Origin: Aquipluma nitroreducens
GTDB lineage: Bacteria > Bacteroidota > Bacteroidia > Bacteroidales > Prolixibacteraceae
NCBI RefSeq assembly: GCF_009689585.1
Contig: NZ_AP018694.1
Span: 5,509,501 to 5,573,500 of the forward strand
Reading direction: 5' to 3'
DNA length: 64,000 bases
The notes under the pieces were generated by a model, which was given only the letters and a program-made list of their open reading frames with translations, made no database searches and was not told the DNA's origin. A program made the translations under genes and the position numbers. Positions 34,632-44,805 of this stretch are shown here, in pieces; position 1 is the first letter of the stretch, and each line of letters starts with the position of its first letter.

Positions 34632-36953
34632 ATGGTTTTTTCGCGCGTCTTATCTGCTTTCGGTTTTGTTGTTCTTTGCTTTGGGGCATTTTCACAACAA
34701 AATTATACGGTAAGCGGAACGATCTCGGATGCTTCGAACGGCGAAAACCTGATTGGCGCTATTGTGACGATTCAGAACACAAATTATGCTACGGTTTGTA
34801 ATTCCTATGGGTTCTATTCCATATCCATTCCTGAAGGCGATTACACCATCAATATCAGGCAAATGGGTTATTCCAATCAGCTTTTACCCTTGAAACTTCA
34901 CTCCAGCCAACTTATTAATTTCAAGATGAATGCAATAAGTTACGAGCTTGACGATGTTGAAGTGAGTGGACAACGAGGCGACCGGAACGTTTCTTCGCTG
35001 GAAATGGGAAATGTAAAGATTAATCCAAAGCAAATTGAGAACATTCCGGTGCTTTTTGGCGAACGCGATTTGATTAAAACCATGCAGTTGATGCCCGGAG
35101 TAAAACAGGCTGGTGAAGGAAACACAGGTTTTTATGTACGTGGCGGCGGATTAGATCAAAACCTTATTCTGCTCGACGAAGCTCCGGTTTACAACGCTTC
35201 TCACTTGTTGGGCTTTTTCTCAGTCTTCAATTCGGAAGCCATTCGCGATGCCAATCTGCTCAAAGGGTCAATTCCGGCGGAGTACGGCGGCCGAGCGTCA
35301 TCTGTATTGGATATCCGAATGAAGGAAGGAAACTTGAAAGAATATGAAACTACCGGAAATGTAGGATTGATTGCGTCGAACCTGAGTTTCGAAGGGCCGA
35401 TAAAAGAAGATGTGAGCTCGTTTATGGTGAGTGCCCGCCGCACCTATGCCGATTTGTTTCTGCAATTCGCCCCTGATAAAGACATTCGTGACGCCAAGTT
35501 GTATTTCTACGACATCAATATGAAAACCAACTTTAAACTGAATCCGTCGAGCCGGTTATTTATTTCAGGTTATTTCGGTCGCGACAAGTTTCGGATTCCG
35601 GATCAATTTGGATTTGACTGGGGAAGCAAAACGGCAACAGTCAGACTCAACCATACATTTAGTGAAAAACTATTTTCGAACAGCTCCTTTATTTTCAGCA
35701 ATTATTCGTACCAGATTGATATTTCAGGGGATAAGGATGTTGTTATGGGATCGCACATTCAGGATTTTAACCTGAAGCAGGATTTTAGCTGGTATCCAAA
35801 TACCCGAAATACACTCAAATTTGGCATTAACCTGATTGCCCATAAAATAGTTCCGGGCGAAATCGATGCGTCGCCAACCAGTATTTACAATTCTTTGGCA
35901 GTGAGACCTCGCAGGGCATTTGAGAATTCAGTGTATATTTCAAACAGTCAGCAGTTATCAGGGCGGTTGCAGGTTTATTATGGTTTGCGGCTGGCATTGT
36001 TCTCGAATGTTGGTCCGGGAGACTTTTACCAGTTCGATTCGAATGGAAAACTTTTACAATTGACTAGTTATGATCATTTTAAATGGGTAAGAACACAAGG
36101 CGGACCGGAACCCCGGCTGGCAATCAATTATCAGTTGAGCAGTCAGGCGGCAGTAAAAGCCTCGTACAACCGCATCTACCAATTTATTCATTTGCTTTCC
36201 AATTCAACATCGTCGACACCAACCGATGTTTGGTTGCCTAGTAGCGATAATGTGAAACCACAACTGTCCGATCAGTGGTCACTGGGCTATTTCAGGAATA
36301 TGAAACAGAATATGTTCGAATCGTCAATCGAGGTTTATTATAAAAATCTGCAAAACCAGATTGATTACAGAAATGGAGCCGACCTGGTTTTTAACTCGAC
36401 CGTTGAAGCCGAATTGGTTTATGGACGCGGCTGGGCTTATGGCGCTGAATTTTTGTTCAGGAAGAATTATGGAAAGCTGACTGGTTGGCTGGGTTACACC
36501 TGGTCGAAAACGATGCGTCAGTTCGACCTGATTAACGACGGCAACCCTTTTCCCGCAAGGCAGGATAGACGTCATGATGTTTCCATCGTTGCGATGTATA
36601 ATTTGAGCCGTAAACTAAATTTTTCGGCAACTTGGGTTTACAATACCGGAAATGCTGTAACTTTCCCCAATGGTAAATACACCATCGACGGAAAAACGAT
36701 AGGGTATTACACCCAGCGCAACGGATATCGGATGCCCGATTATCACCGGCTCGATTTAGGTGTAACCTGGATCAGAAAACAGACAGCACGTTTTGAATCG
36801 AGCTGGAACTTTTCGGTTTATAATGCTTATGGTCGTGAAAACGCTTATTTTATCTCTTTCAGGCAAAATAAAGACAATCCTGACCAAACAGAAGCCGTCC
36901 AGATTTCATTGTTTAAGTTCATTCCATCAGTAAGTTATAAGTTTAAATTCTAA
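34632..36953 (+). CDS. TonB-dependent receptor with carboxypeptidase-like domain
   Basis: The 773-aa outer-membrane protein has a signal peptide (about 1-21), an N-terminal carboxypeptidase-regulatory-like beta-sandwich (NYTVSGTISDASNGENLIGAIV, about 24-105), a plug domain (GVKQAGEGNTGFYVRGGGLDQ, about 155-175, ending EYGGRASSVLDIRMKEG), and a beta-barrel ending in VSYKFKF with the C-terminal aromatic. It is not a SusC: it lacks a SusD partner and is followed 5 bp later by a DUF4249 lipoprotein, a known pairing in Bacteroidota. The substrate is unknown. Confidence 0.93.
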   Translation: MVFSRVLSAFGFVVLCFGAFSQQNYTVSGTISDASNGENLIGAIVTIQNTNYATVCNSYGFYSISIPEGDYTINIRQMGYSNQLLPLKLHSSQLINFKMNAISYELDDVEVSGQRGDRNVSSLEMGNVKINPKQIENIPVLFGERDLIKTMQLMPGVKQAGEGNTGFYVRGGGLDQNLILLDEAPVYNASHLLGFFSVFNSEAIRDANLLKGSIPAEYGGRASSVLDIRMKEGNLKEYETTGNVGLIASNLSFEGPIKEDVSSFMVSARRTYADLFLQFAPDKDIRDAKLYFYDINMKTNFKLNPSSRLFISGYFGRDKFRIPDQFGFDWGSKTATVRLNHTFSEKLFSNSSFIFSNYSYQIDISGDKDVVMGSHIQDFNLKQDFSWYPNTRNTLKFGINLIAHKIVPGEIDASPTSIYNSLAVRPRRAFENSVYISNSQQLSGRLQVYYGLRLALFSNVGPGDFYQFDSNGKLLQLTSYDHFKWVRTQGGPEPRLAINYQLSSQAAVKASYNRIYQFIHLLSNSTSSTPTDVWLPSSDNVKPQLSDQWSLGYFRNMKQNMFESSIEVYYKNLQNQIDYRNGADLVFNSTVEAELVYGRGWAYGAEFLFRKNYGKLTGWLGYTWSKTMRQFDLINDGNPFPARQDRRHDVSIVAMYNLSRKLNFSATWVYNTGNAVTFPNGKYTIDGKTIGYYTQRNGYRMPDYHRLDLGVTWIRKQTARFESSWNFSVYNAYGRENAYFISFRQNKDNPDQTEAVQISLFKFIPSVSYKFKF

Positions 36954-36958
36954 ATTAT

Positions 36959-37777
36959 TTGAATAAGTTTCTTTCTATATCGATCCTGCTATTGGCCAGC
37001 CTTGCGTTTTCATCGTGTGAAAAGGTGATTGAGATTGATTTGGCCGATTCAAAATCTATTATTGTGATTGAAGCCACCATAACGAGCAATAAAGAGCCAT
37101 TCACGGTGTTGGTTTCGAAGACTTCACCCTATTTTGGCACATCATCATCCAATTCGGTATCGGGCGCAATTGTGAGCGTAAGAGTTGAAAATGGAAAACC
37201 CAGGTATTTTAAAGAATCGGCGCCGGGCATTTATAAATTAGAAAAGACTGTTGCACTGGCCAATTACTGGTATATCGTCGATGTGGAATATGAGGGAATT
37301 ACCTATTCAGCCCGTTCGTATTTGCATGAAATGATACCAATTGCTGACATTAGTTTGGCTTATTTCGATGGCTTTGGTTTTTTCGACAGCGGTTATAAAG
37401 TAAATTGCTTTGTACGCGATCCGGCCGGAGTTGATAATTATTACCGGATGAAAATCTACGTGAATGGAAACGCGGTTACCGACGAAGGAGAAATCAACCT
37501 GTACTCGGATAAGCTTTTTGATGGCAAGCTAATTGGACTAGTTCAGCATTCTGCAGTTTTTCAGGAAAATGATAGTATAACGGTTGAACTTCAGTCCATT
37601 GACAAAGCTACTTACGATTATTTTTCGACACTCGAAAATATCTCCGGCATAGAAATAATTCAATCTGCTTCACCGGCCAACCCGATCAGTAATTTCAACA
37701 ATGGAGCACTCGGTTATTTTTCAGCCTATTCTTTTGATCGTAAACCTATTATTGTCAAGGATTATATCAATAATTAA
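36959..37777 (+). CDS. DUF4249 lipoprotein, partner of the TonB receptor
   Basis: The 272-aa protein uses a TTG start (no in-frame ATG precedes the signal) and has a lipoprotein signal, LLLASLAFSSCEKVIEIDL. DUF4249 features are seen: the EKVIE-ID start, the strand SKSIIVIEATITSNKEPFTVLVSKTSPYF, and the later YWYIVDVEYEGITYSARSYL. These lipoproteins are encoded with TonB receptors and probably cap or assist them at the cell surface. The gene starts 5 bp after the receptor stop, so the two are one operon. Confidence 0.88.
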   Translation: MNKFLSISILLLASLAFSSCEKVIEIDLADSKSIIVIEATITSNKEPFTVLVSKTSPYFGTSSSNSVSGAIVSVRVENGKPRYFKESAPGIYKLEKTVALANYWYIVDVEYEGITYSARSYLHEMIPIADISLAYFDGFGFFDSGYKVNCFVRDPAGVDNYYRMKIYVNGNAVTDEGEINLYSDKLFDGKLIGLVQHSAVFQENDSITVELQSIDKATYDYFSTLENISGIEIIQSASPANPISNFNNGALGYFSAYSFDRKPIIVKDYINN

Positions 37778-37876
37778 TTCACTATTTCGGCTGTAATCAT
37801 CTAAAGGAATATAATCCCAATCTTGGTAAACTGCATTTTTTAAATTTCCTTTATACATCATTTAAAACCTGAAACT

Positions 37877-38827
37877 TTGAAAATAGTAGTATTAGATGGA
37901 TTTGCCATGAATCCCGGCGACCTCTCATGGGAGAATCTAAATGAATTGGGCGAATGTGTAATTTTTGACCGGACAAGACCTGAAGAAGTTCTCGGCAGAG
38001 CCGATGGTGCGGATGCACTAATTACCAACAAAGTCATCATCGATAAAGCACTAATGGCCAAGTTGTCCTCATTGAAATATATTGGTGTTACGGCTACAGG
38101 GTACAATGTTGTTGATGTTCAGGCTGCTGCTGAGCGAAATATTGTAGTTAACAACATTCCGGCATACAGTACCAATTCGGTTGCCCAATTGGTTTTTTCG
38201 CACATTCTGAATGTGGCCAATCGGGTTGAACTTCATGCCAATTCAGTAATAAAAGGCGATTGGATCAGTAGCGCTGATTTCTCGTATTCCCAAAGTCCAC
38301 AAATCGAACTTGCAGGGAAAACGCTTGGAATAGTTGGATTTGGCCGTATTGGCCGCAGAGTGGCTGAGATTGGACTTGCTTTCGGCATGAAAGTGATCTT
38401 TCAAAACCGTTCAGAAAAAGCAAATTTGCCATCCGGAATTATTCAAAAAGGGCTATCTGAAGTTTTTACTGAAAGTGATTTTGTGAGCTTAAATTGTCCG
38501 CTAACTGCCGAAAATATTGAATTTGTGAACCGGGATCTAATCAAAACAATGAAGCCAACTGCGGTTCTGATTAATACCGGAAGAGGCGGACTGATCAATG
38601 AGCAGGATTTGGCTGATGCACTCAATGCCGGTCAGCTATCGGCTGCTTGTCTCGATGTGCTTTCAGCAGAACCTCCACGGCCTGATAATCCACTGATTCC
38701 ATTGCAAAATTGTTTTATTACTCCACATATTGCCTGGGCAACATTTGAAGCCCGCCAACGTTTATTAAATATTACTATAGATAACCTAAAGGGTTTTATT
38801 ACAGGTAATCCTCAAAATCAAGTGTAA
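37877..38827 (+). CDS. D-2-hydroxyacid dehydrogenase (glycerate dehydrogenase type)
   Basis: A 316-aa NAD-dependent dehydrogenase with a TTG start giving the normal MKIVVLDGFAMNPGDLSW beginning. The Rossmann motif is GIVGFGRIGRRVAEIG (about 152-167). The catalytic Arg is in LINTGRGGLINE, and the His of the Glu/His pair is in ITPHIAWAT. The N-terminal FAMNPGDLSWE is like that of glycerate/hydroxypyruvate dehydrogenases, so HprA-like activity is likely, though specificity is not certain. Confidence 0.9.
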   Translation: MKIVVLDGFAMNPGDLSWENLNELGECVIFDRTRPEEVLGRADGADALITNKVIIDKALMAKLSSLKYIGVTATGYNVVDVQAAAERNIVVNNIPAYSTNSVAQLVFSHILNVANRVELHANSVIKGDWISSADFSYSQSPQIELAGKTLGIVGFGRIGRRVAEIGLAFGMKVIFQNRSEKANLPSGIIQKGLSEVFTESDFVSLNCPLTAENIEFVNRDLIKTMKPTAVLINTGRGGLINEQDLADALNAGQLSAACLDVLSAEPPRPDNPLIPLQNCFITPHIAWATFEARQRLLNITIDNLKGFITGNPQNQV

Positions 38828-38909
38828 AATCTATTGGGTTCATTTTGAGCAACCTGACGACTATGGTTATCGTAAATAAATGTAGTCTAATCAAAAAAAA
38901 TCGGGTAAA

Positions 38910-39413
38910 ATGAAAACTTTCACTACAGTTGTTATCATTACCTTGTTGCTGGCGTTAACTGGTTTTAGCCAAAATGATAAAAAAGAACTTAAAGCCAGGC
39001 AACGACTTGAAATGGCTCAACTTATACAAAGTGGACATTTTAAGTTTGTTGCACGCTCCGCCAATTCAAATTTGGGAAACTTTAATAATTTATCCTCAAA
39101 TTACGATCTGACTTTTGATAGCCTTCGGGTAAAAGCTTATTTACCTTATTATGGGAGAGCCTATTCTGCTCCATATGGCGGTGGGAGCGGAGGTGTAAAA
39201 TTTGATCTAACGGCAAAGAAAATTGATCAGGTTTACAATGAGCGGAAAAAGATGTTTGTGATTTCAACGGAGTTAGAAGATTCGGATGAATCGTATGCAA
39301 TTTTTTTGAATACCGGATTAGATGGGTACGCTGATTTGAAAATTATTTTCAGGAACAGGCAATGGATTAATTACACCGGAACGATTGAAAAAGTAGAGAC
39401 ATCTGTTAAATGA
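38910..39413 (+). CDS. DUF4251 secreted protein
   Basis: A 167-aa protein with a signal peptide (VVIITLLLALTGFSQ), a basic helix (KKELKARQRLEMAQLIQSG) and a beta-rich domain with the family-typical SNYDLTFDSLRVKAYLPYYGRAY and a Gly-rich turn (PYGGGSGGVKFD). DUF4251 proteins are periplasmic or outer-membrane associated in Bacteroidota, with no known function. A hairpin follows 8 bp after the stop. Confidence 0.88.
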   Translation: MKTFTTVVIITLLLALTGFSQNDKKELKARQRLEMAQLIQSGHFKFVARSANSNLGNFNNLSSNYDLTFDSLRVKAYLPYYGRAYSAPYGGGSGGVKFDLTAKKIDQVYNERKKMFVISTELEDSDESYAIFLNTGLDGYADLKIIFRNRQWINYTGTIEKVETSVK

Positions 39414-39420
39414 AAAATAG

Positions 39421-39445
39421 AAAGGACCAGAAATTCTGGTCCTTT
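39421..39445 (+). terminator. Terminator after the DUF4251 gene
   Basis: AAAGGACCAG pairs perfectly with CTGGTCCTTT across a 5-nt loop (aaatt). Only three Ts end the stem, so it is a modest terminator. Confidence 0.65.
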
Positions 39446-39502
39446 GATGCTTTGATGTAAATGTCAACCCCTTGGGAAACATTTATTTTATTTGGTTAAA
39501 TT

Positions 39503-39700
39503 TTATTCGTCATCAAATTGTTCGTCGCTAAATTTATAATCAAGTCCATCAAGATTTTCATCAGCAAAATCGTCGTAAATAGATAATCTGCGTTTAGAAC
39601 TCTTATCCTTGTGCAATTTGGTGTTTTTTATGGAATCACCATCCGTTTTTAAAGGTTCAATACCTTTCTTCGTGATTTTCAGATTCTTGTTAGTTTTCAT
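39503..39700 (-). CDS. Small charged hypothetical protein, 65 aa
   Basis: A short ATG-started frame with a basic first half (KTNKNLKITKKGIEPLK, KLHKDKSSKRRL) and an acidic tail (DDFADENLDGLDYKFSDEQFDDE). The two-part charge pattern and the good start are in favour of a real gene; the absence of any recognised family is against. It could be a nucleic-acid or ribosome associated small protein, but nothing proves this. The 266-bp region after it up to 39966 is AT-rich and otherwise empty. Confidence 0.55.
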   Translation of the reverse strand: MKTNKNLKITKKGIEPLKTDGDSIKNTKLHKDKSSKRRLSIYDDFADENLDGLDYKFSDEQFDDE

Positions 39701-39966
39701 CGCGAAAAATCTAAAAGTTTGATAATTAAAAGTTTAAAAGTTTATAAATTATAAAATTATTTGTTCGTTAAACTATGAAAAAAAAAGATACATCCATGTA
39801 TTTTAATCTGAAAAATATAACCCATTATTTTTGAGGCTCTGATAATGTGATTATTATGCTACATACCTAAAAATGTATTTACTTTACGACTAAATGTATC
39901 TAAATGTTATTGGTTCACTCTGAAAATTTCTGGTAGTTTTAAATCCGTAATAGCAATGCTCCATTC

Positions 39967-41898
39967 ATGAAAAAATATTTTGTTCTGTTCTTCATGCTCA
40001 TTTATTCGTTTGCTTCAGGGCAGATTTCTTCAAGTGAGAAAAAAGCAGGCAAGCTGTTCGAGCAGGCAAGAATTGCCTATGAAAGTAAACTTTTCAATAA
40101 ATCACTGAATTTTCTGGATGATGCATTGTCCCTCAATCCTGAATTTTTAGACGCTTATCTGCTTAAGTCAGATATCTACATGGATATCGATTCTGTTGGT
40201 CTTCAGATAAAAGCCATTGAAGCTGCTCTCAAAATTGCTCCTGATAAAAATTCAAAGCTATACTATTTGTTAGGGAAAGCTTATTATCGTTCCGAAAGAT
40301 ATCAAAATGCAAGTGATGCCTACGAAAATTATCTCAAACGGGTTGAAGCAAATACCCCTTTAGCTGTTAAAGCCCGTCAAAGCATTGATAAATGTATAGG
40401 AGCAGTAAACTTATTGAAACATCCGGTTTCATTTCAATCTGTAAATTTGGGCGATAATATTAATTCCGAAGATGATGAATACTGGCCTACAATTACGGTA
40501 GATGGTAAAACACTTATTTTTACCCGATTAGTCGGTTCACAAACAATTTCATCGCAACATCCTATCGCTCAGGAAGATTTCTATACATCAGACCTTGTTG
40601 ATAATATTTGGCAACCTAGTACACCAATAAAATCAATCAATACCATTTACAACGAAGGGGCACAGACAATTTCAACAGACGGTAAACTTTTGTTTTTTAC
40701 GGCCTGTACCCGAAGCGATGGTATAGGAAGTTGTGATATTTACTATTCGCGCTTTAAAGACGGAAGCTGGTCATTACCTCAAAATGTAGGCGAACCTGTG
40801 AATTCGCCTGCGTGGGAGTCGCAACCGTCCATTTCAGCAAATGGAGAGATCTTGTATTTTGTGAGTAGCCGTCGCGGTGGTAAGGGTGGAATGGACATCT
40901 GGAAATGCAATTTAAAAGGCTTTTCAACTGGGGGAACTCCAATTTGGGGGACTCCTCTCAATCTCGGCGATTCAATCAATACTCCGGGTAATGAAATGTC
41001 GCCGTTCATTCACTCCGATGGCAAAACGCTCTATTTTGCTTCTGATTACTGGCCTGGAATGGGCGGTTATGACATATTCTATTCCAGGCAGAAGAATGAT
41101 TCCGTTTGGTCGAAACCTCAAAACATTGGCTATCCGATTAATTCATTCAAAAATGAACAAGGCCTGGTGGTTGATGCTGCCGGGAAAAATGCCTATTACT
41201 CTTCGGATCGGCCGGGATCAAGAGGAATGGACATCTATTCTTTTGAATTATACGAAAAGGCTCGGCCAACACCCGTTTCGTACATTAAAGGAAAAATTGT
41301 TGACGAAGATTCGGGTGCTCCGATTTGCGCCAAGGTTGAATTGACTGATCTGGAAAATTCAAAGTCGGTGATCAGGGGAGAGTCATGCTGGGAAAAGGGC
41401 GAATTCCTGATGTGCCTTCCGTTAGGGAAAGAATATGCCTTTAATATAACGAAGGAAGGATATTTATTCTATTCAGATAACTTCCAATTGAAAGAAAAGA
41501 AAGAAATTATTGATCCCTACATTCTTGAGATTAAAATGAAGAAGATAAAAGTTGGTGGGGCAGTAGTTCTTCGGAATGTATTTTTCGATACCGGATCTTT
41601 CGATTTGCTTCCCGAATCGAAAGTTGAACTTCAGAAATTAATCGAGTTTCTGAACTTGAACAAAACCGTTTTCATCGAAATAGAAGGACATACCGATAAT
41701 GTTGGAAACGAAGAGCTGAATCAGAAGTTATCAGAATCGAGGGCTAAAGAAGTTTACAACTATTTGATTAATAAAGGAATTGATGACGCTCGTATGAACT
41801 ACAAAGGATACGGACTTACACAACCAGTCGGTTCGAACGAAACACCCGAAGGAAGGGCACTAAACCGAAGAACCGAATTCGTGATCATAAAAAAATGA
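39967..41898 (+). CDS. TPR-PD40-OmpA outer-membrane-associated protein
   Basis: The 643-aa protein is a classic Bacteroidota modular OmpA-family protein: signal peptide (1-19), TPR-like helices at about 25-145, a PD40/WD40-like beta-propeller at about 160-430 (repeated pattern TISTDGKLLFFTACTRSDG, ISANGEILYFVSSRRGG, SDGKTLYFASDYWPGMGGYDIF), a carboxypeptidase-like beta-sandwich at about 440-520, and a C-terminal OmpA peptidoglycan-binding domain (EIEGHTDNVGNEELNQKLSE, LNRRTEFVI). It tethers the envelope to peptidoglycan and may scaffold secretion or gliding-type machinery. Confidence 0.93.
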   Translation: MKKYFVLFFMLIYSFASGQISSSEKKAGKLFEQARIAYESKLFNKSLNFLDDALSLNPEFLDAYLLKSDIYMDIDSVGLQIKAIEAALKIAPDKNSKLYYLLGKAYYRSERYQNASDAYENYLKRVEANTPLAVKARQSIDKCIGAVNLLKHPVSFQSVNLGDNINSEDDEYWPTITVDGKTLIFTRLVGSQTISSQHPIAQEDFYTSDLVDNIWQPSTPIKSINTIYNEGAQTISTDGKLLFFTACTRSDGIGSCDIYYSRFKDGSWSLPQNVGEPVNSPAWESQPSISANGEILYFVSSRRGGKGGMDIWKCNLKGFSTGGTPIWGTPLNLGDSINTPGNEMSPFIHSDGKTLYFASDYWPGMGGYDIFYSRQKNDSVWSKPQNIGYPINSFKNEQGLVVDAAGKNAYYSSDRPGSRGMDIYSFELYEKARPTPVSYIKGKIVDEDSGAPICAKVELTDLENSKSVIRGESCWEKGEFLMCLPLGKEYAFNITKEGYLFYSDNFQLKEKKEIIDPYILEIKMKKIKVGGAVVLRNVFFDTGSFDLLPESKVELQKLIEFLNLNKTVFIEIEGHTDNVGNEELNQKLSESRAKEVYNYLINKGIDDARMNYKGYGLTQPVGSNETPEGRALNRRTEFVIIKK

Positions 41899-41915
41899 GA
41901 GAAACTAACCGGAAA

Positions 41916-42317
41916 TTACTTTAATCCATTTTGTCTGAAACACTCAGAGTACTGTTTATCAATATCCAAAATGTGATGATCAATCCAATCTTTCAGAAAG
42001 TACAATAATTCGATCGTCAGGGTAACTTCGCCGGTTCTTAATTCAGCCTTAAAGGACGAAACCTTTTCCCTAAAATCCTGATGTTCCTTAATGTGTTCGG
42101 CAGAACCCTGAAAGTTAAATCGTTGAAAGAAAAACTCTTCTTTCTGAAAATGAGTTATAGCATATCTTTCTATTTCAGAAATAGTTTGAGTTATAATAGC
42201 ATTGGCCTGCCCTTGTTTCATGGCCTCAAGCAAATTGTTTAGATGCCTGAATAATTCTTTGTGTTGATTATCAATAGACTGTATACCAACACTGTAATTT
42301 TCGTCCCATTCAAACAT
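41916..42317 (-). CDS. Bacteriohemerythrin
   Basis: A 133-aa non-haem di-iron oxygen-binding protein. All ligand motifs are present: WDENYSVGIQSIDNQHKELF (first His), HFQKEEFFF (His and Glu), HIKEHQDF (two His) and DWIDHHILDIDKQY (His, His/Asp). It probably stores or senses oxygen in a low-oxygen lifestyle, in keeping with the oxygen-labile class I fumarase. It stands alone and is convergent with the OmpA-family gene. Confidence 0.93.
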   Translation of the reverse strand: MFEWDENYSVGIQSIDNQHKELFRHLNNLLEAMKQGQANAIITQTISEIERYAITHFQKEEFFFQRFNFQGSAEHIKEHQDFREKVSSFKAELRTGEVTLTIELLYFLKDWIDHHILDIDKQYSECFRQNGLK

Positions 42318-42394
42318 CCAGATTTCGTTAAAGATTAGGGAGCCAAATTTAAATTAATTTTTTGTATTCTGAACTTATGTCAATATCATAATTC

Positions 42395-43321
42395 TTAAAT
42401 ATCAAAGCATAAATTATCAAGGATGTAAGGAGTTTGCTGATAAACGTAATAATTTAGCCAATTGGAAATTAACAAATTAGCATGTCCTCTCCAACGCATC
42501 AACGGTTCGTTTTCAGGATTGTTGTCCGGATAGTAGTTGACAGGAATTTCAATTGGCAATTTTTTCTTTAAATCGCGTTTGTATTCGGTATCCAACGTGT
42601 ATCTCGAATACTCGGAATGTCCGGTCACAAAGAATTGCCGGCCATCATAAGTCATGACCATATTTACGCCAGACTCTTCCGATTTCGAAACGATATTCAA
42701 TTCAATTACTTTCTGAATGTCTTTTTCCAAAACTTCGGTGTGACGTGAATGGGGAACAAAGTATTCATCATCAAAACCTCTGAAAATAGGCAGGGTATCA
42801 TTTAAATTACGGTGCTTAAAGACTCCAAACATCTTTTTCTCCAAAGGATACTTCGGGACACCATAGAAATGGAACAATCCGGCCTGTGCAGCCCAGCAAA
42901 TAAACAGCGATGAGGTTACATGCGATTTCGACCAATCAAAAATCTCGGTCAGCTCTTTCCAGTAAGTAACTTCTTCAAAAGGAAGTAATTCAACAGGAGC
43001 GCCGGTAAAAATCATTCCGTCATAATTTTTCGATTTCAGCTCATCAAAGGTCTTGTAGAACGCCTTCATGTGGACATCCGACGTGTTTTTTGACTCATGA
43101 CCTTTCATCCGGAGAAAATCAATTTCAACCTGAAGCGGAGTATTTGATAATAACCGGATCAAATCTGTTTCGGTTGTTATTTTAATAGGCATCAGATTGA
43201 CAATAATGACTTTTAGTGGACGAATATCCTGATGCGCTGCACGCGATTCGTCCATGATGAAAATATTCTCTTTCTGAAGAAGTTCAATTGCTGGTAATTG
43301 ATCTGGAACATTAATTGGCAT
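42395..43321 (-). CDS. metA: Homoserine O-acetyltransferase (MetA family)
   Basis: The 308-aa MetA-type enzyme acylates homoserine in methionine synthesis. The catalytic Cys142 lies in [12 protein letters not shown], with the later [11 protein letters not shown]is/Glu motif. Residue 111 is Glu ([13 protein letters not shown]). In the MetA family Glu at this place goes with acetyl-CoA use and Gly with succinyl-CoA, so this is an acetyltransferase despite the common 'succinyltransferase' label. It fits the upstream O-acetylhomoserine sulfhydrylase gene. A MITE-like element separates the two genes. Confidence 0.94.
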   Translation of the reverse strand: MPINVPDQLPAIELLQKENIFIMDESRAAHQDIRPLKVIIVNLMPIKITTETDLIRLLSNTPLQVEIDFLRMKGHESKNTSDVHMKAFYKTFDELKSKNYDGMIFTGAPVELLPFEEVTYWKELTEIFDWSKSHVTSSLFICWAAQAGLFHFYGVPKYPLEKKMFGVFKHRNLNDTLPIFRGFDDEYFVPHSRHTEVLEKDIQKVIELNIVSKSEESGVNMVMTYDGRQFFVTGHSEYSRYTLDTEYKRDLKKKLPIEIPVNYYPDNNPENEPLMRWRGHANLLISNWLNYYVYQQTPYILDNLCFDI

Positions 43322-43345
43322 AATATCAATATTTTAATTGAAACG

Positions 43346-43469
43346 AGGCTGTATCAAAAGTCATTGATTCCGTCATCCTGAACTTGTTTCAGGATCTCAA
43401 AGTATTGCTAACAGACCCCAAAACAAGTTCGGGGTGACTGCTTGAATATATTAACTTTTGATACAGCCT
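43346..43469. mobile_element. MITE-like element with perfect 16-bp terminal inverted repeats
   Basis: AGGCTGTATCAAAAGT at 43346-43361 is matched exactly by ACTTTTGATACAGCCT at 43454-43469, making a 124-bp unit. Inside are two further hairpins: TCCTGAACTTGTTTCAGGA and CCCC-AAAACAAGTT-CGGGG. There is no ORF. It sits in the 162-bp gap between metY and metA. The inner CATCCTGAACTTGTTTCAGGAT motif is a widespread dispersed repeat type in Bacteroidota, which supports a non-autonomous mobile or repeat origin. Confidence 0.75.
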
Positions 43470-43483
43470 TTAGGGTTGTAAAA

Positions 43484-44794
<1,311 letters not shown>

Positions 44795-44805
44795 TTATTT
44801 TAGGG

